Below are positions 1 through 7,230 of a stretch of DNA of 8,936 nucleotides, one piece after another; within the stretch, counting starts at the first letter, position 1; each line of letters opens with the position of its first letter. Position numbers and translations under genes: made by a program. The stretch is from the NCBI GenBank assembly GCA_001017865.1, contig LATQ01000001.1, forward strand, positions 466,131 to 475,066, given 5' to 3'. Source of the stretch: Rhodococcus sp. IITR03 (GTDB taxonomy: Bacteria; Actinomycetota; Actinomycetes; Mycobacteriales; Mycobacteriaceae). The notes below the pieces were generated by a model. That model had not been told where the DNA came from, searched no databases, and was given only the letters and a program-made list of their open reading frames with translations.

Positions 1-864
1 CCGGCCTGGGCCGCGCCGAAGCCCTCGCCCTCGCCGAGGCGGCGCCGACGTCGTCGTCAACGACATGGGCGACGCGGCGCACGAGGTGGCAGAGGAAATC
101 GTCGCGTCGGGAGGCCAGGCCATCGCCGTCACCGGCGACGTGTCCGACTGGGCTCTCGGCGGTCGCCTCGTCGAGGAATCGGTCAAGGCATTCGGGTCCT
201 TCGACATCCTCGTCAACAACGCGGGCATCATCCGCGACAAGATGATCTTCAACCTCACCGAGTCCGACTGGGACGACGTGATCCGAGTGCACCTCAAGGG
301 CCATGCCGCCACCTCACATGCGGCGGCGGTGCACTGGCGTCAGGCGAGCAAGGCTGCGGGTGGACCGGTCTACGGCCGCGTCGTCAACACCTCGTCGGAG
401 GCCTTCCTCTTCGGTTCCGCCGGACAGCCGAACTATTCCGCTGCGAAGGCAGGCATCACGGCACTGACACTGTCCACGGCGCAGGGCTGGCGCGCTACGG
501 CGTCACCGCGAATGCGATCTGCCCCCGCGCACGCACCGCGATGACCGCGGAGGCCTTCGGCGAGGCCGGCGCCACGACCGGACTCGATCCCCTGGCGCCG
601 GAGCGCGTGGCCACCCTCGTGCGTTACCTCGCCTCGCCGGCGTCCTCGGAGATCACCGGACAGGTGTTCGTGGTGTACGGAAAAATGGTCGCGCTCATGG
701 CGGCGCCGACCGTCGAGAACCGTTTCGACGCAGCCGGTTCGGCATTCACGGTCGAGGAACTCGACGAGCAGCTCTCGTCGTACTTCACCGGCCGCGGCCC
801 GTACGAGACCTACGCCGCTTACAGCATCGCGGAACTCGAGAAGGTCGCGCTGGCCGTCGACTGA
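1..864 (+). CDS. Short-chain dehydrogenase/reductase, Hsd4A-like, 5'-partial, two frameshifts
   Basis: This is a classical SDR oxidoreductase missing its N-terminus at the window edge. Read through two frame breaks, it starts in the Rossmann region (GLGRAEALALAEAG, ADVVVND), followed by NNAG (about 217-228), the serine region NTSSEA, and the catalytic YSAAK of NYSAAKAGITALTL. A C-terminal extension (DPLAPERVATLVRYLASPA, GQVFVVYG) follows. The last part and the long insert HLKGHAATSHAAAVHWR resemble the actinobacterial Hsd4A/17-beta-HSD type, which oxidises 3-hydroxyacyl-CoA or 17-hydroxysteroid groups with NAD(P). One base is missing near 41/42 (reading passes from frame 3 to frame 2) and another near 487/488 (frame 2 to frame 1). 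Restoring one G and one C gives an unbroken protein to the TGA at 862-864. The convergent acyl-CoA synthetase remnant suggests a lipid or steroid catabolic context. The substrate is inferred; the SDR family is certain. Confidence 0.85.
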   Translation, partial: PAWAAPKPSPSPRRRRRRRQRHGRRGARGGRGNRRVGRPGHRRHRRRVRLGSRRSPRRGIGQGIRVLRHPRQQRGHHPRQDDLQPHRVRLGRRDPSAPQGPCRHLTCGGGALASGEQGCGWTGLRPRRQHLVGGLPLRFRRTAELFRCEGRHHGTDTVHGAGLARYGVTANAICPRARTAMTAEAFGEAGATTGLDPLAPERVATLVRYLASPASSEITGQVFVVYGKMVALMAAPTVENRFDAAGSAFTVEELDEQLSSYFTGRGPYETYAAYSIAELEKVALAVD

Positions 865-892
865 GCGACGTGTTTCAGCGACTAACAGACCA

Positions 893-911
893 CCCGGTCC
901 TTCAGACCGGG
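893..911 (+). terminator. Possible terminator hairpin after the SDR gene
   Basis: A perfect 7-bp stem (CCCGGTC / GACCGGG) with the 5-base loop CTTCA lies 28 bases after the SDR stop. There is no T-run after it. It may end SDR transcription, or work together with the larger inverted repeat just downstream, which sits between the convergent genes. Confidence 0.4.
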
Positions 912-2289
912 CTGACGTGAGCGACGTTCGCTTCGGCGGCGCCCCTCGGAGCTTGCACACCGCGACCGTTCGAGGGGCGCCGCCCTCTTCCTCCGACACC
1001 ACCCGATACCGAACCGCGCCGACCCAGCAGGATGATCGTGCCGTCGCCCTCCACCCGGGCCATATCCCCGAGAATCGACACACGGACCCCGTCGACAACG
1101 GGGAAGGTCGCGGCCGTCTTCACAGGTCGCCCCAGTAGCCGAGCGGGACGTGCCCGGACCGGGCGACATATCCGACGGCACCCGAGCCCGGCTCGATCGG
1201 ACGCAGCTGCTCGTCGACCACCCGTACCGCCGGTGTGGGCGTGAGCCGTACCGTTCCGTCCTCACCGACGGTGACTTCGCCGTCCATGCCTGACTCCGAG
1301 GAACCGAAGTTGTCGCGCACGATCACGTTGGGGAGCAAAGCAGTCAAGTGCTCGCGGACGGGATGCGAGAACAGCGCACCGCCGGAACCGACCACGAACA
1401 ACGAGCTCAGATCGAACTCCGAGCCGTACACCGCGATCGCGTCGGCGAGGGCACGGGCGCCGGCGTCACCGACAACGGTCATCGTCATCACCCGTTCACG
1501 CTCGACGAGCGTCAGCGCCTCCACGGGGTCGAAACCGTGCATCGATACCTGGGTTGCTCCGAGGCAGAAGGCGCTGAACATACTCTGCAGGGCAGCACCG
1601 TGTACGAAGGGGCCGGTGAGCATCCAGGTCATCTGCGGAATGCTGGAAACGACGGACACGACTGTTGCCCCATCGGCGTGGTGTGCCCCGAAGGGACTAC
1701 CTCCCGACAAGGCCGCGTGGAAGAAGTCCTCGTTCCGCCACATCACGGCCTTGGGCAGACCCACCGCCCCGGCGGTGTAGACGATCAACAGGTCGTCACC
1801 GCTTCGCGCAGCAAAGCCGCGCTCTGCAGACTCCCCGCTCGTCGCCTCGTCGACGTCGACTACCGTCACGTCCTTCCATGCCACATCGCATGCCTCCCCG
1901 ACGGTGACGACATGCCGCACGGTGGGTGTTCGCGGAAGGACCGCAGCCGCATGCCCGGCCAAATCACCATCGAGAACCATGGCCGCGAGCTCCACATTGC
2001 CGATCAGGTAGGCCAGTTCCGCGTCGGCGTAACGAAAGTCGATATTGATCGGTACTGCGCGGATCTTGAGACACGCGAGCAGCGCCCGAACGAATTCATT
2101 GCCGTTGCGCATGTACAGACCGACGTGTTCCCCCGGGCGAACTCCCGCACGAACGAAATGCCGGGCGAGACGATTCGCATCCGCGTCGAGTTCGCAGTAG
2201 GTCGGCCGCTTGTCCCCATCCACGAGCGCTGTGCGCGTGGGTACGGCATCGACGATTGCTTCGAACAGATCCGCAAGATTCAGCGACAT
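902..2289 (-). pseudogene. FadD-type acyl-CoA synthetase, lacks C-terminal lid domain, one frameshift
   Basis: The product belongs to the adenylate-forming (ANL) family, which activates a carboxylic or fatty/steroid acid to its CoA thioester via an acyl-AMP. Start ATG is at 2287-2289, with AAAGGA five bases upstream; the N-terminus is [17 protein letters not shown], as in FadD19-like proteins. Seen in order: the ATP-binding loop YTAGAVGLPKAVMW (residues 171-184), NFGSSESG (328-335) and GYWGD. One base is missing around 1121-1126; past it the frame continues with VKTAATFPVVDGVRVSILGD and IILLGRRGSV. After the hinge (about 1005) homology stops. The NTGGEKVFPEEVE-type lid domain with its catalytic lysine is absent, and about 35 unrelated residues run to the stop at 902-904. 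The ATP loop is also atypical: family consensus is T-[SG]-G-[ST]-T-G-x-P-K-G. Product is about 420 residues against roughly 530-550 expected, so I judge it a non-functional remnant. Confidence 0.8.
935..984. repeat. 14-bp perfect inverted repeat with 22-base spacer between convergent genes
   Basis: The arms 935-948 (GGCGGCGCCCCTCG) and 971-984 (CGAGGGGCGCCGCC) are exact reverse complements, separated by 22 unpaired bases. The repeat lies inside the aberrant tail of the truncated acyl-CoA synthetase reading frame. It could be a bidirectional terminator for the convergent genes, or a REP-like or element-end repeat linked to the truncation. The loop is long for a typical intrinsic terminator and no T-run follows on either side. 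Confidence 0.6.
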
Positions 2290-2362
2290 CGAAGTCCTTT
2301 CGACGCGGAACAGGGACGACTCCAATGTCCCATGCCATCCCTCCGGTGAGCTGCACCACTTC

Positions 2363-2381
2363 CATTCAACGGAATGTTCCG
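2363..2381. promoter_or_regulatory. Overlapping palindromes upstream of the acyl-CoA synthetase gene
   Basis: Two overlapping inverted repeats lie 74-92 bases upstream of the acyl-CoA synthetase start: CATTC-AACG-GAATG (2363-2376) and CGGAA-TG-TTCCG (2370-2381). On the minus strand GAACAT also occurs twice nearby. This could be an operator for a TetR-type or similar regulator. It does not fit the KstR (TnnAACnnGTTnnA) or KstR2 consensus as I recall them. No convincing -10/-35 pair was seen beside it. Confidence 0.3.
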
Positions 2382-2408
2382 GATCACATGTTCAGTTCTC
2401 GCGAAAAA

Positions 2409-2434
2409 CGCCCCGGCACTCTGGTGCCGGGGCG
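2409..2434 (-). terminator. Intrinsic terminator of clpX
   Basis: A perfect 11-bp G+C-rich stem (CGCCCCGGCAC / GTGCCGGGGCG) with a 4-base loop is followed on the minus strand by TTTTT. It starts 21 bases after the clpX stop. This is a textbook Rho-independent terminator, and it separates clpX from the acyl-CoA synthetase gene behind it. Confidence 0.92.
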
Positions 2435-2455
2435 CTCGTCGTAAATCTCGCAGGA

Positions 2456-3732
2456 TCAGGCGCTCTTGTCGCGACGCTCCCGATCGGCCTTGCGCGGAAC
2501 GATCGTCGGAAGGACGTTGTCGTTCACGGTCTCGGCGGTGACCACGACCTTGGCGACGTCGTCGCGGCTGGGGATGTCGTACATCACGGGCAGGAGCACC
2601 TCCTCCATGATGGCGCGGAGCCCGCGGCGCCGGTGCCACGGAGGATCGCCTGGTCGGCGACCGCTTCGAGTCCGTCCTGGGAGAACTCGAGTTCGACGCC
2701 GTCCATCTCGAACAGGCGCACGTACTGCTTGACCAGAGCGTTCTTCGGCTCCGACAGGATCTGGACGAGCGATTCCTTGTCGAGATTGGTCACCGACGCG
2801 AGGATCGGCAGACGACCGATGAACTCGGGGATCAGACCGAACTTGATGAGGTCCTCGGGCATGACGTCGGCGAAGTGGTCGGTGGTGTCGATCTCGGCCT
2901 TGGACCGCACCTCGGCGCCGAATCCGATGCCGCGCTTGCCGACGCGATCGGAGACGATCTTCTCGAGACCGGCGAACGCACCCGCCACGATGAACAGCAC
3001 GTTCGTGGTGTCGATCTGGATGAATTCCTGGTGCGGATGCTTGCGGCCACCCTGCGGCGGGACGGATGCCTGGGTGCCTTCGAGGATCTTCAGCAGCGCC
3101 TGCTGCACGCCCTCGCCCGACACGTCGCGGGTGATCGACGGGTTCTCGCTCTTGCGGGCGATCTTGTCGACCTCGTCGATGTAGATGATGCCGGTCTCGG
3201 CGCGCTTGACGTCGTAGTCGGCGGCCTGGATGAGCTTGAGGAGGATGTTCTCGACGTCCTCACCGACGTAGCCGGCCTCCGTCAGTGCGGTGGCGTCGGC
3301 GATGGCGAACGGCACGTTGAGCATCTTCGCGAGCGTCTGCGCGAGGTAGGTCTTGCCACAACCGGTGGGGCCGAGAAGCAGGATGTTGGACTTCGCGAGT
3401 TCGACCGTCTCACCGCGGGAGTCTCGGCCCTTGTCGCCGGCCTGGATGCGCTTGTAGTGGTTGTAGACCGCCACGGCCAGCGTGCGCTTGGCGGCGTCCT
3501 GGCCGATCACGTAGTTGTCGAGGAAGTCGCGGATCTCGGCCGGCTTGGGCAGCTCGTCGAGCTTGACCTCGCTGGTCTCGGCCAGCTCTTCCTCGATGAT
3601 CTCGTTGCAGAGATCGATGCACTCGTCGCAGATGTAGACACCGGGGCCCGCAATGAGCTTCTTGACCTGCTTCTGGCTCTTTCCGCAGAAGGAGCACTTG
3701 AGCAGATCTCCGCCGTCACCGATACGTGCCAT
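2456..3732 (-). CDS. clpX: ATP-dependent Clp protease ATP-binding subunit ClpX, one frameshift
   Basis: ClpX is the AAA+ unfoldase that recognises, unfolds and feeds tagged proteins to ClpP1P2 in the cytoplasm. The start ATG (3730-3732) has an AGGGA-type ribosome site upstream. The N-terminal zinc domain has Cys13, Cys16, Cys35 and Cys38. Then come Walker A GPTGCGKT (121-128), pore loop GYVG (154-157), Walker B IIYIDEVD (182-189), RKH loop (230-232) and the ClpP-docking IGF loop (269-271). The frame breaks at 2625/2626, inside the sensor-2 motif GTGARGLR. Adding one C restores [20 protein letters not shown] and a normal C-terminus ending RERRDKSA, with TGA at 2456-2458. The repaired length is 425 residues, as expected for the family. 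As sequenced, translation runs on to an early stop at 2584, losing sensor 2. ClpX is normally essential in this group, so sequence error is likelier than real loss. It follows clpP2 on the same strand after 230 bases. Confidence 0.95.
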
Positions 3733-3867
3733 CAGTCAGGTCCCTACTTCCTCGTGTGCGTGCAACCGGTCCCGCAACCACCACACGGGGCGGTCCCGGG
3801 GAGCGGGCCCTTTGATCGACCGTACCCGGATGTCGGCGCGCAGGTCGACCGGTTCTGCGCGTTTCCG

Positions 3868-3897
3868 GTCATATTTGTACAGCACAACATGTGTCGA
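3868..3897 (-). promoter_or_regulatory. Candidate clpX promoter
   Basis: On the minus strand TCGACA (3892-3897) and TATGAC (3868-3873) are separated by 18 bases, resembling a housekeeping sigma -35/-10 pair (4 or more of 6 matches each). Transcription would start near 3861 and give a leader of roughly 130 bases. That leader can form a hairpin from CGCGCA (3837-3842) and TGCGCG (3856-3861). The large hairpin after clpP2 makes a separate clpX promoter plausible, but the call rests on pattern matching only. Confidence 0.35.
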
Positions 3898-3916
3898 CGA
3901 TCACAGTCCCGGCGTC

Positions 3917-3953
3917 GGCGGCTCCGGAAGACACCGTGTCTCCCGGAACCGCC
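3917..3953 (-). terminator. Long hairpin after clpP2 without T-run
   Basis: The hairpin begins 9 bases after the clpP2 stop. It has an 11-bp stem (3917-3927 with 3943-3953; the one non-Watson-Crick pair becomes G-U in minus-strand RNA), a single mismatch, and then five further pairs around the loop at 3934-3936. It is very stable but has no T-tract. In G+C-rich actinobacteria such hairpins can terminate, attenuate or protect the 3' end, so it probably lowers clpX expression from the clpP1P2 transcript. Confidence 0.65.
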
Positions 3954-3962
3954 TGCGACGTT

Positions 3963-4625
3963 CTACTTCTGGGCCGAGAGCTTCCGGTACTCGAGAACCC
4001 GGTCGATCAGACCGTATTCGACGGCCTGCTCCGCCGTGAGGATCTTGTCCCGATCGGTGTCCTTGCGGATCTGCTCGGGATCCTTGCCGGTGTGCTTCGA
4101 GAGCGTGTTCTCCATGAGAGTACGCATGCGCTCGATCTCGGCGGCCTGGATCTCGAGGTCGGAGACCTGACCCTGGATGCCACCCGTGGCGGGCTGATGG
4201 ATGAGCACGCGAGCGTTGGGCAGCGCCAGGCGCTTACCGGGGGTGCCGGCGGCGAGCAGGACGGCCGCGGCGGAGGCTGCCTGACCGAGGCACACCGTGG
4301 TGATGTCGGCGCGGACGTACTGCATGGTGTCGTAGATCGCCATGAGCGAGGTGAACGAACCACCGGGCGAGTTGATGTACATGGTGATGTCGCGGTCGGG
4401 ATCGAGCGACTCGAGCACCAGCAGCTGAGCCATCACGTCGTTGGCGGACGCGTCGTCGACCTGGACGCCGAGGAAGATGATGCGCTCTTCGAACAGCTTG
4501 TTGTACGGGTTGGATTCCTTGACGCCGTAGCTCGAGTGCTCGATGAACGACGGGAGGATGTAGCGGCTCGCGGGCGAGGCAGGAGCTGCGCCGCCGAGCT
4601 GGCGCGGATCGAACATGTTGGTCAT
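3963..4625 (-). CDS. clpP2: ATP-dependent Clp protease proteolytic subunit ClpP2
   Basis: ClpP2 is a serine peptidase subunit (family S14) that pairs with ClpP1 to form the mixed double-ring ClpP1P2 chamber served by ClpX or ClpC1. The protein is 220 residues with the triad Ser118 (GQAASAAAV), His143 (LIHQPATGG) and Asp189 (KDTDRDKIL); the Ser-His spacing of 25 matches the family. The fold signatures [12 protein letters not shown] and YINSPGG are intact. Start ATG at 4623-4625 is chosen because GGAG lies about five bases upstream; a second ATG three codons on (4614-4616) is less well placed. The N-terminal extension before YILPSFIEH is probably a propeptide removed on maturation, as in mycobacterial ClpP2. 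It lies 46 bases after clpP1 on the same strand, so the two are presumably one transcript. No frame breaks were seen. Confidence 0.97.
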   Translation of the reverse strand: MTNMFDPRQLGGAAPASPASRYILPSFIEHSSYGVKESNPYNKLFEERIIFLGVQVDDASANDVMAQLLVLESLDPDRDITMYINSPGGSFTSLMAIYDTMQYVRADITTVCLGQAASAAAVLLAAGTPGKRLALPNARVLIHQPATGGIQGQVSDLEIQAAEIERMRTLMENTLSKHTGKDPEQIRKDTDRDKILTAEQAVEYGLIDRVLEYRKLSAQK

Positions 4626-4671
4626 CGCTTCTCCAAGAATTCGGTGGTGTGAGGGCAGATCGGGCCGGGAC

Positions 4672-5298
4672 CTAGTTGGCGGTACCGCCGGCCTGCTGCG
4701 CCCGGGAGACGACGTGGTCGACGAAGCCGTATTCGAGCGCCTGCTGCGCCGTGAACCAGCGGTCGCGGTCGGAGTCCTTGGTGATCTGCTCCACCGACTG
4801 GCCCGTGTGCTCTGCGATGAGCTCGGCCATCTCGCGCTTGGTGTGTGCGAACTGCTCCGCCATGATCGCGATGTCGCTCGCCGTACCACCGATACCTGCG
4901 GACGGCTGGTGCATCATGATCCGCGCGTGCGGGAGCGCGTAACGCTTGCCCTTGGTGCCGGCGGAGAGCAGGAACTGACCCATCGAGGCGGCGAGGCCCA
5001 TCGCGAAGGTCGCGACATCGCACTCGACGAACTTCATCGTGTCGTAGATCGCCATACCGGCGGTGACCGAACCGCCCGGCGAGTTGATGTACAGGGAGAT
5101 GTCGCGGGTGGGGTCCTCGGCCGACAGCAGAAGGATCTGAGCGCACAGCTTGTTCGCGATGTCGTCGTCGACCTGGGTGCCCAGGAAGATGATGCGCTCG
5201 CGGAGCAGGCGTTCGTACACCGAGTCGCTGAGGTTCAGCCCAGCGGTGGCCGAGGTCATCGCGGGACCGATGGATGTCGCCGGATTCTGAGGAGTCAC
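4672..5298 (-). CDS. clpP1: ATP-dependent Clp protease proteolytic subunit ClpP1
   Basis: ClpP1 is the partner subunit of ClpP2 in the cytoplasmic ClpP1P2 protease. From the GTG start the protein is 208 residues with Ser105 ([14 protein letters not shown]), His130 ([11 protein letters not shown]) and Asp175 (KDSDRDRWF), again with the 25-residue Ser-His spacing. [16 protein letters not shown] and [19 protein letters not shown] are typical. The GTG at 5296-5298 is preferred because AGGCAGG lies five bases upstream. The ATG at 5257-5259 ([10 protein letters not shown]) has no ribosome site but would give about 195 residues, close to the mycobacterial length. The extra N-terminal residues are likely part of a processed propeptide. 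Stop is TAG at 4672-4674. A ClgR-like site upstream suggests stress-linked activation of clpP1P2. Confidence 0.96.
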   Translation of the reverse strand: MTPQNPATSIGPAMTSATAGLNLSDSVYERLLRERIIFLGTQVDDDIANKLCAQILLLSAEDPTRDISLYINSPGGSVTAGMAIYDTMKFVECDVATFAMGLAASMGQFLLSAGTKGKRYALPHARIMMHQPSAGIGGTASDIAIMAEQFAHTKREMAELIAEHTGQSVEQITKDSDRDRWFTAQQALEYGFVDHVVSRAQQAGGTAN

Positions 5299-5351
5299 GG
5301 GTACCTGCCTTCTCGTCGATCGTGGGTTGCTGACACTGACACTAACGAAAC

Positions 5352-5381
5352 GGGGCGGCACCGGATGCCCGGTGCCGCCCC
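5352..5381 (-). terminator. Intrinsic terminator of tig
   Basis: A perfect 13-bp stem (GGGGCGGCACCGG / CCGGTGCCGCCCC) with a 4-base loop is followed on the minus strand by the T-rich GTTTCGTT. It lies about 60 bases after the tig stop and 53 bases before the clpP1 start. It should largely separate tig from clpP1P2 transcription. Confidence 0.88.
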
Positions 5382-5399
5382 TCTTCGCTGAAAGCGGAA
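5382..5399 (-). promoter_or_regulatory. ClgR-like operator upstream of clpP1P2
   Basis: The imperfect palindrome centres on CGCT-gaa-AGCG (5386-5396), flanked by T/A-rich ends. It matches the ClgR consensus as I recall it from Corynebacterium (WNNWCGCYNANRGCGWWS) at all but about two defined positions in either orientation. ClgR is the known activator of clpP1P2 and clpC in actinobacteria, and the site is in the expected place between tig and clpP1. A TAGTGT near 5340-5345 could be the -10 element, which would put the operator centre about 58 bases upstream of the start of transcription. Confidence 0.6.
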
Positions 5400-5440
5400 A
5401 TTCGTGCCCCTGGGGTTTCGAATCTCCGTGGGTCGTCCGA

Positions 5441-6826
5441 CTACTCGGAGGCCGAGTCCTCGGTGGTCTCCGCCTCGGCGTTCTCGCCCTCGGCGTCGTC
5501 GTCCTTCTTGGTGCCGAACAGCTCGGCGGTGTCGACGGTCGCACCCGTGGTGTCGGTCACGTTGGCGCGATCGACGACGGTGCCGAGTGCCTTGCCGCGG
5601 CGGACGTCGGCGAAGACGGCACCGAGCTGGTTGGCCTGGCTGATCTGCTGGATGAACTGCTCCGGCGGAATGCCGTAGCGCTGCGCCTGGAAGAAGATGC
5701 GCTCGGTCAGCTCCTGCTGCTCGACCGTGGTGTTCTCCGCCTCGGCGATCGCGTCGAGGAGCAGCTGGGTCTTCACCGAACGCTCGGCGGACTCGCGTGC
5801 TTCCTTGTCGAACTCTTCGCGGCTCGTACCCTGAGCCTCGAGCAGCTCGTTCAGCTTGGTCTCGTCGTGATCGAGCTCGTGGATCGCGTCGTGCAGCGCG
5901 CTGTCGACCTCGGCCTGGACGGCGGCCTCGGGAACCGGGATCTCGACGGTCTCGAGGAGAACCTCGAGGACCTTGTCGCGGATCTGGCCGGCCTGCTCGA
6001 CCTGCTTGACGCGCTGGACGCGCTCGCGGAGGTCGGCCTCGAGCTCGCCGATGGTGTCGAACTCGCTCGCGAGCTGCGCGAACTCGTCGTCGGCCTCGGG
6101 CAGCTCGCGCTGCTTGACGGTGTTGACCTTGACGGTGACGACGGCTTCCTTACCGGCGTACTCGCCGGCGACCAGTGTGGAGGTGAACTCCTTCGACTCG
6201 CCGGCGGACAGGCCGATGATCGCCTCGTCGAGTCCGTCGATGAGTTGGCCGGAGCCGACCTCGTGCGACAGGCCCTCGGTGGCGGCCTCGGGAACCTCGT
6301 TGCCGTCGACCGTCGCGGACAGGTCGATGGAGACGAAGTCGCCGTCCTGCACCGGACGCTCGACGCCCGTCAGGGTGCCGAAGCGCTGACGCAGCGACAG
6401 CATCTGCTCGGCGATGTCCTCGTCGGTGATCTCGACGGGATCGACGGTGACGGCGATCTCGGAGAAATCGGGGAGGGTGATCTCGGGACGGACGTCGACC
6501 TCGGCGGTGAACGCCAGCTCGACGTTGTCCTCGAGCTTGGTGACGTCGATCTCGGGCTGGCTGATGACCTTGACGTCGTTCGCGGTCACGGCCTCGCTGT
6601 AGCGGCTCTGGATGGCCTCGTTGATGACCTGGTCCAGAACGGCGCCGCGGCCGACGCGGGCCTCGAGGATCTTGCGAGGAGCCTTACCGGGGCGGAAGCC
6701 CGGGATGCGGACCTGGCCGGCGAGGGCCTTGAAAGCGCGGTCGAAATCAGGCTGGAGCTCCTCGAAGGGCACCTCAACATTGATACGGACTCGCGTCGGG
6801 CTCAGCTGCTCGACGGTGCTCTTCAC
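5441..6826 (-). CDS. tig: Trigger factor, ribosome-associated chaperone
   Basis: Trigger factor binds at the ribosome exit tunnel, shields nascent chains and has peptidyl-prolyl isomerase activity. The N-terminal ribosome-binding domain carries the signature GFRPGKAP (residues 43-50). An FKBP-like isomerase domain ([17 protein letters not shown] to VTVKVNTVK, about 155-245) follows, then the helical C-terminal domain. The tail is very acidic, ending TEDSASE. I choose the GTG at 6824-6826 over the ATG at 6830-6832: AAGGAG (6834-6839) lies seven bases before the GTG but only one base before the ATG, and mycobacterial Tig begins at the equivalent position ([14 protein letters not shown]). The protein is 461 residues and free of frame breaks. 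It lies 73 bases downstream of tRNA-Pro on the same strand with no clear terminator between, so read-through from the tRNA promoter is possible. Confidence 0.97.
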   Translation of the reverse strand: MKSTVEQLSPTRVRINVEVPFEELQPDFDRAFKALAGQVRIPGFRPGKAPRKILEARVGRGAVLDQVINEAIQSRYSEAVTANDVKVISQPEIDVTKLEDNVELAFTAEVDVRPEITLPDFSEIAVTVDPVEITDEDIAEQMLSLRQRFGTLTGVERPVQDGDFVSIDLSATVDGNEVPEAATEGLSHEVGSGQLIDGLDEAIIGLSAGESKEFTSTLVAGEYAGKEAVVTVKVNTVKQRELPEADDEFAQLASEFDTIGELEADLRERVQRVKQVEQAGQIRDKVLEVLLETVEIPVPEAAVQAEVDSALHDAIHELDHDETKLNELLEAQGTSREEFDKEARESAERSVKTQLLLDAIAEAENTTVEQQELTERIFFQAQRYGIPPEQFIQQISQANQLGAVFADVRRGKALGTVVDRANVTDTTGATVDTAELFGTKKDDDAEGENAEAETTEDSASE

Positions 6827-6899
6827 GGACATGCTCCTTCTGTCGTGCTCTCTTGTCGGTCGTTCGTGTCACTACTGAGCGCGCTGACGCTGTTCGATC

Positions 6900-6976
6900 T
6901 GGTCGGGATGACAGGATTCGAACCTGCGACCCTCCGCTCCCAAAGCGGATGCGCTACCAAGCTGCGCCACATCCCG
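6900..6976 (-). tRNA. tRNA-Pro (anticodon TGG)
   Basis: The acceptor stem CGGGATG (6976-6970) pairs with CATCCCG (6910-6904); the discriminator base is A (6903) and CCA is encoded (6902-6900). The anticodon stem TCCGC/GCGGA encloses TTTGGGA, giving anticodon TGG, which reads CCA proline codons. The T loop GGTTCGAATCC is standard. The gene lies upstream of tig on the same strand. Confidence 0.97.
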
Positions 6977-7017
6977 GTCGTGAAGGCACCGCATCCGACC
7001 GCGGGACCCATCGCAGA

Positions 7018-7047
7018 ATCCTACGGCCCCCCGATTATGAAATCCAA
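7018..7047 (-). promoter_or_regulatory. Candidate tRNA-Pro promoter
   Basis: On the minus strand TTGGAT (7042-7047) and TAGGAT (7018-7023) are separated by 18 bases, each matching 4 of 6 positions of the -35/-10 consensus. The start of transcription would fall near 7010, about 35 bases before the mature tRNA 5' end. Confidence 0.5.
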
Positions 7048-7065
7048 AGCGAGGTCCGGTACAGT
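7035..7065 (+). promoter_or_regulatory. Candidate tRNA-Gly promoter
   Basis: TACAGT (7060-7065) is a good -10 hexamer, with TTATGA (7035-7040) as a weak -35 at 19-base spacing. Transcription would start near 7072, about 44 bases before the tRNA. The -35 region abuts that of the divergent tRNA-Pro promoter. Confidence 0.45.
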
Positions 7066-7115
7066 CTCATCTCGCAAGCCGCAGCACCGGTCGACACCGG
7101 CGCCGCAGCCGCAAC

Positions 7116-7189
7116 GGGGATGTAGCTCAATGGTAGAGCCCCAGTCTTCCAAACTGGCTACGCGGGTTCGATTCCCGTCATCCCCTCCA
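7116..7189 (+). tRNA. tRNA-Gly (anticodon TCC)
   Basis: The acceptor stem GGGGATG (7116-7122) pairs with CATCCCC (7179-7185); the discriminator is T (7186) and CCA is encoded (7187-7189). The anticodon stem CCAGT/ACTGG encloses CTTCCAA, giving anticodon TCC for GGA/GGG glycine codons. The D arm GCTCAATGGTAGAGC and T arm GCGGGTTCGATTCCCGT are intact. Confidence 0.97.
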
Positions 7190-7194
7190 CGGAG

Positions 7195-7230
7195 GAAGCC
7201 CGCCGGGTGCGCACAGCACCGGCGGGCTTC
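7195..7230 (+). terminator. Terminator of tRNA-Gly
   Basis: The hairpin begins six bases after the tRNA CCA end. It has a 12-bp stem GAAGCCCGCCGG / CCGGCGGGCTTC extended by TGC/GCA past a bulged G at 7207, with a short loop. It is followed by the modestly T-rich GTCGTT. Position and strength support termination of the tRNA transcript. Confidence 0.82.

Noticed and set aside
1348..2349. 333-codon plus-strand open frame
   Set aside because: It is antisense to the acyl-CoA synthetase, whose minus-strand frame carries clear family motifs.
2590..2640. Programmed frameshift in clpX
   Set aside because: There is no slippery heptamer with a downstream structure, and the family is not known to use recoding. 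The window-wide pattern of missing bases explains it better.
2875..4170. 431-codon plus-strand open frame
   Set aside because: It is antisense to clpX and clpP2 and consists of repetitive Leu/Asp/Val translation with no domain; a codon-bias shadow.
6840..6899. Terminator between tRNA-Pro and tig
   Set aside because: Only the short palindrome AGCGCGCT was seen, with no stable hairpin or T-run.
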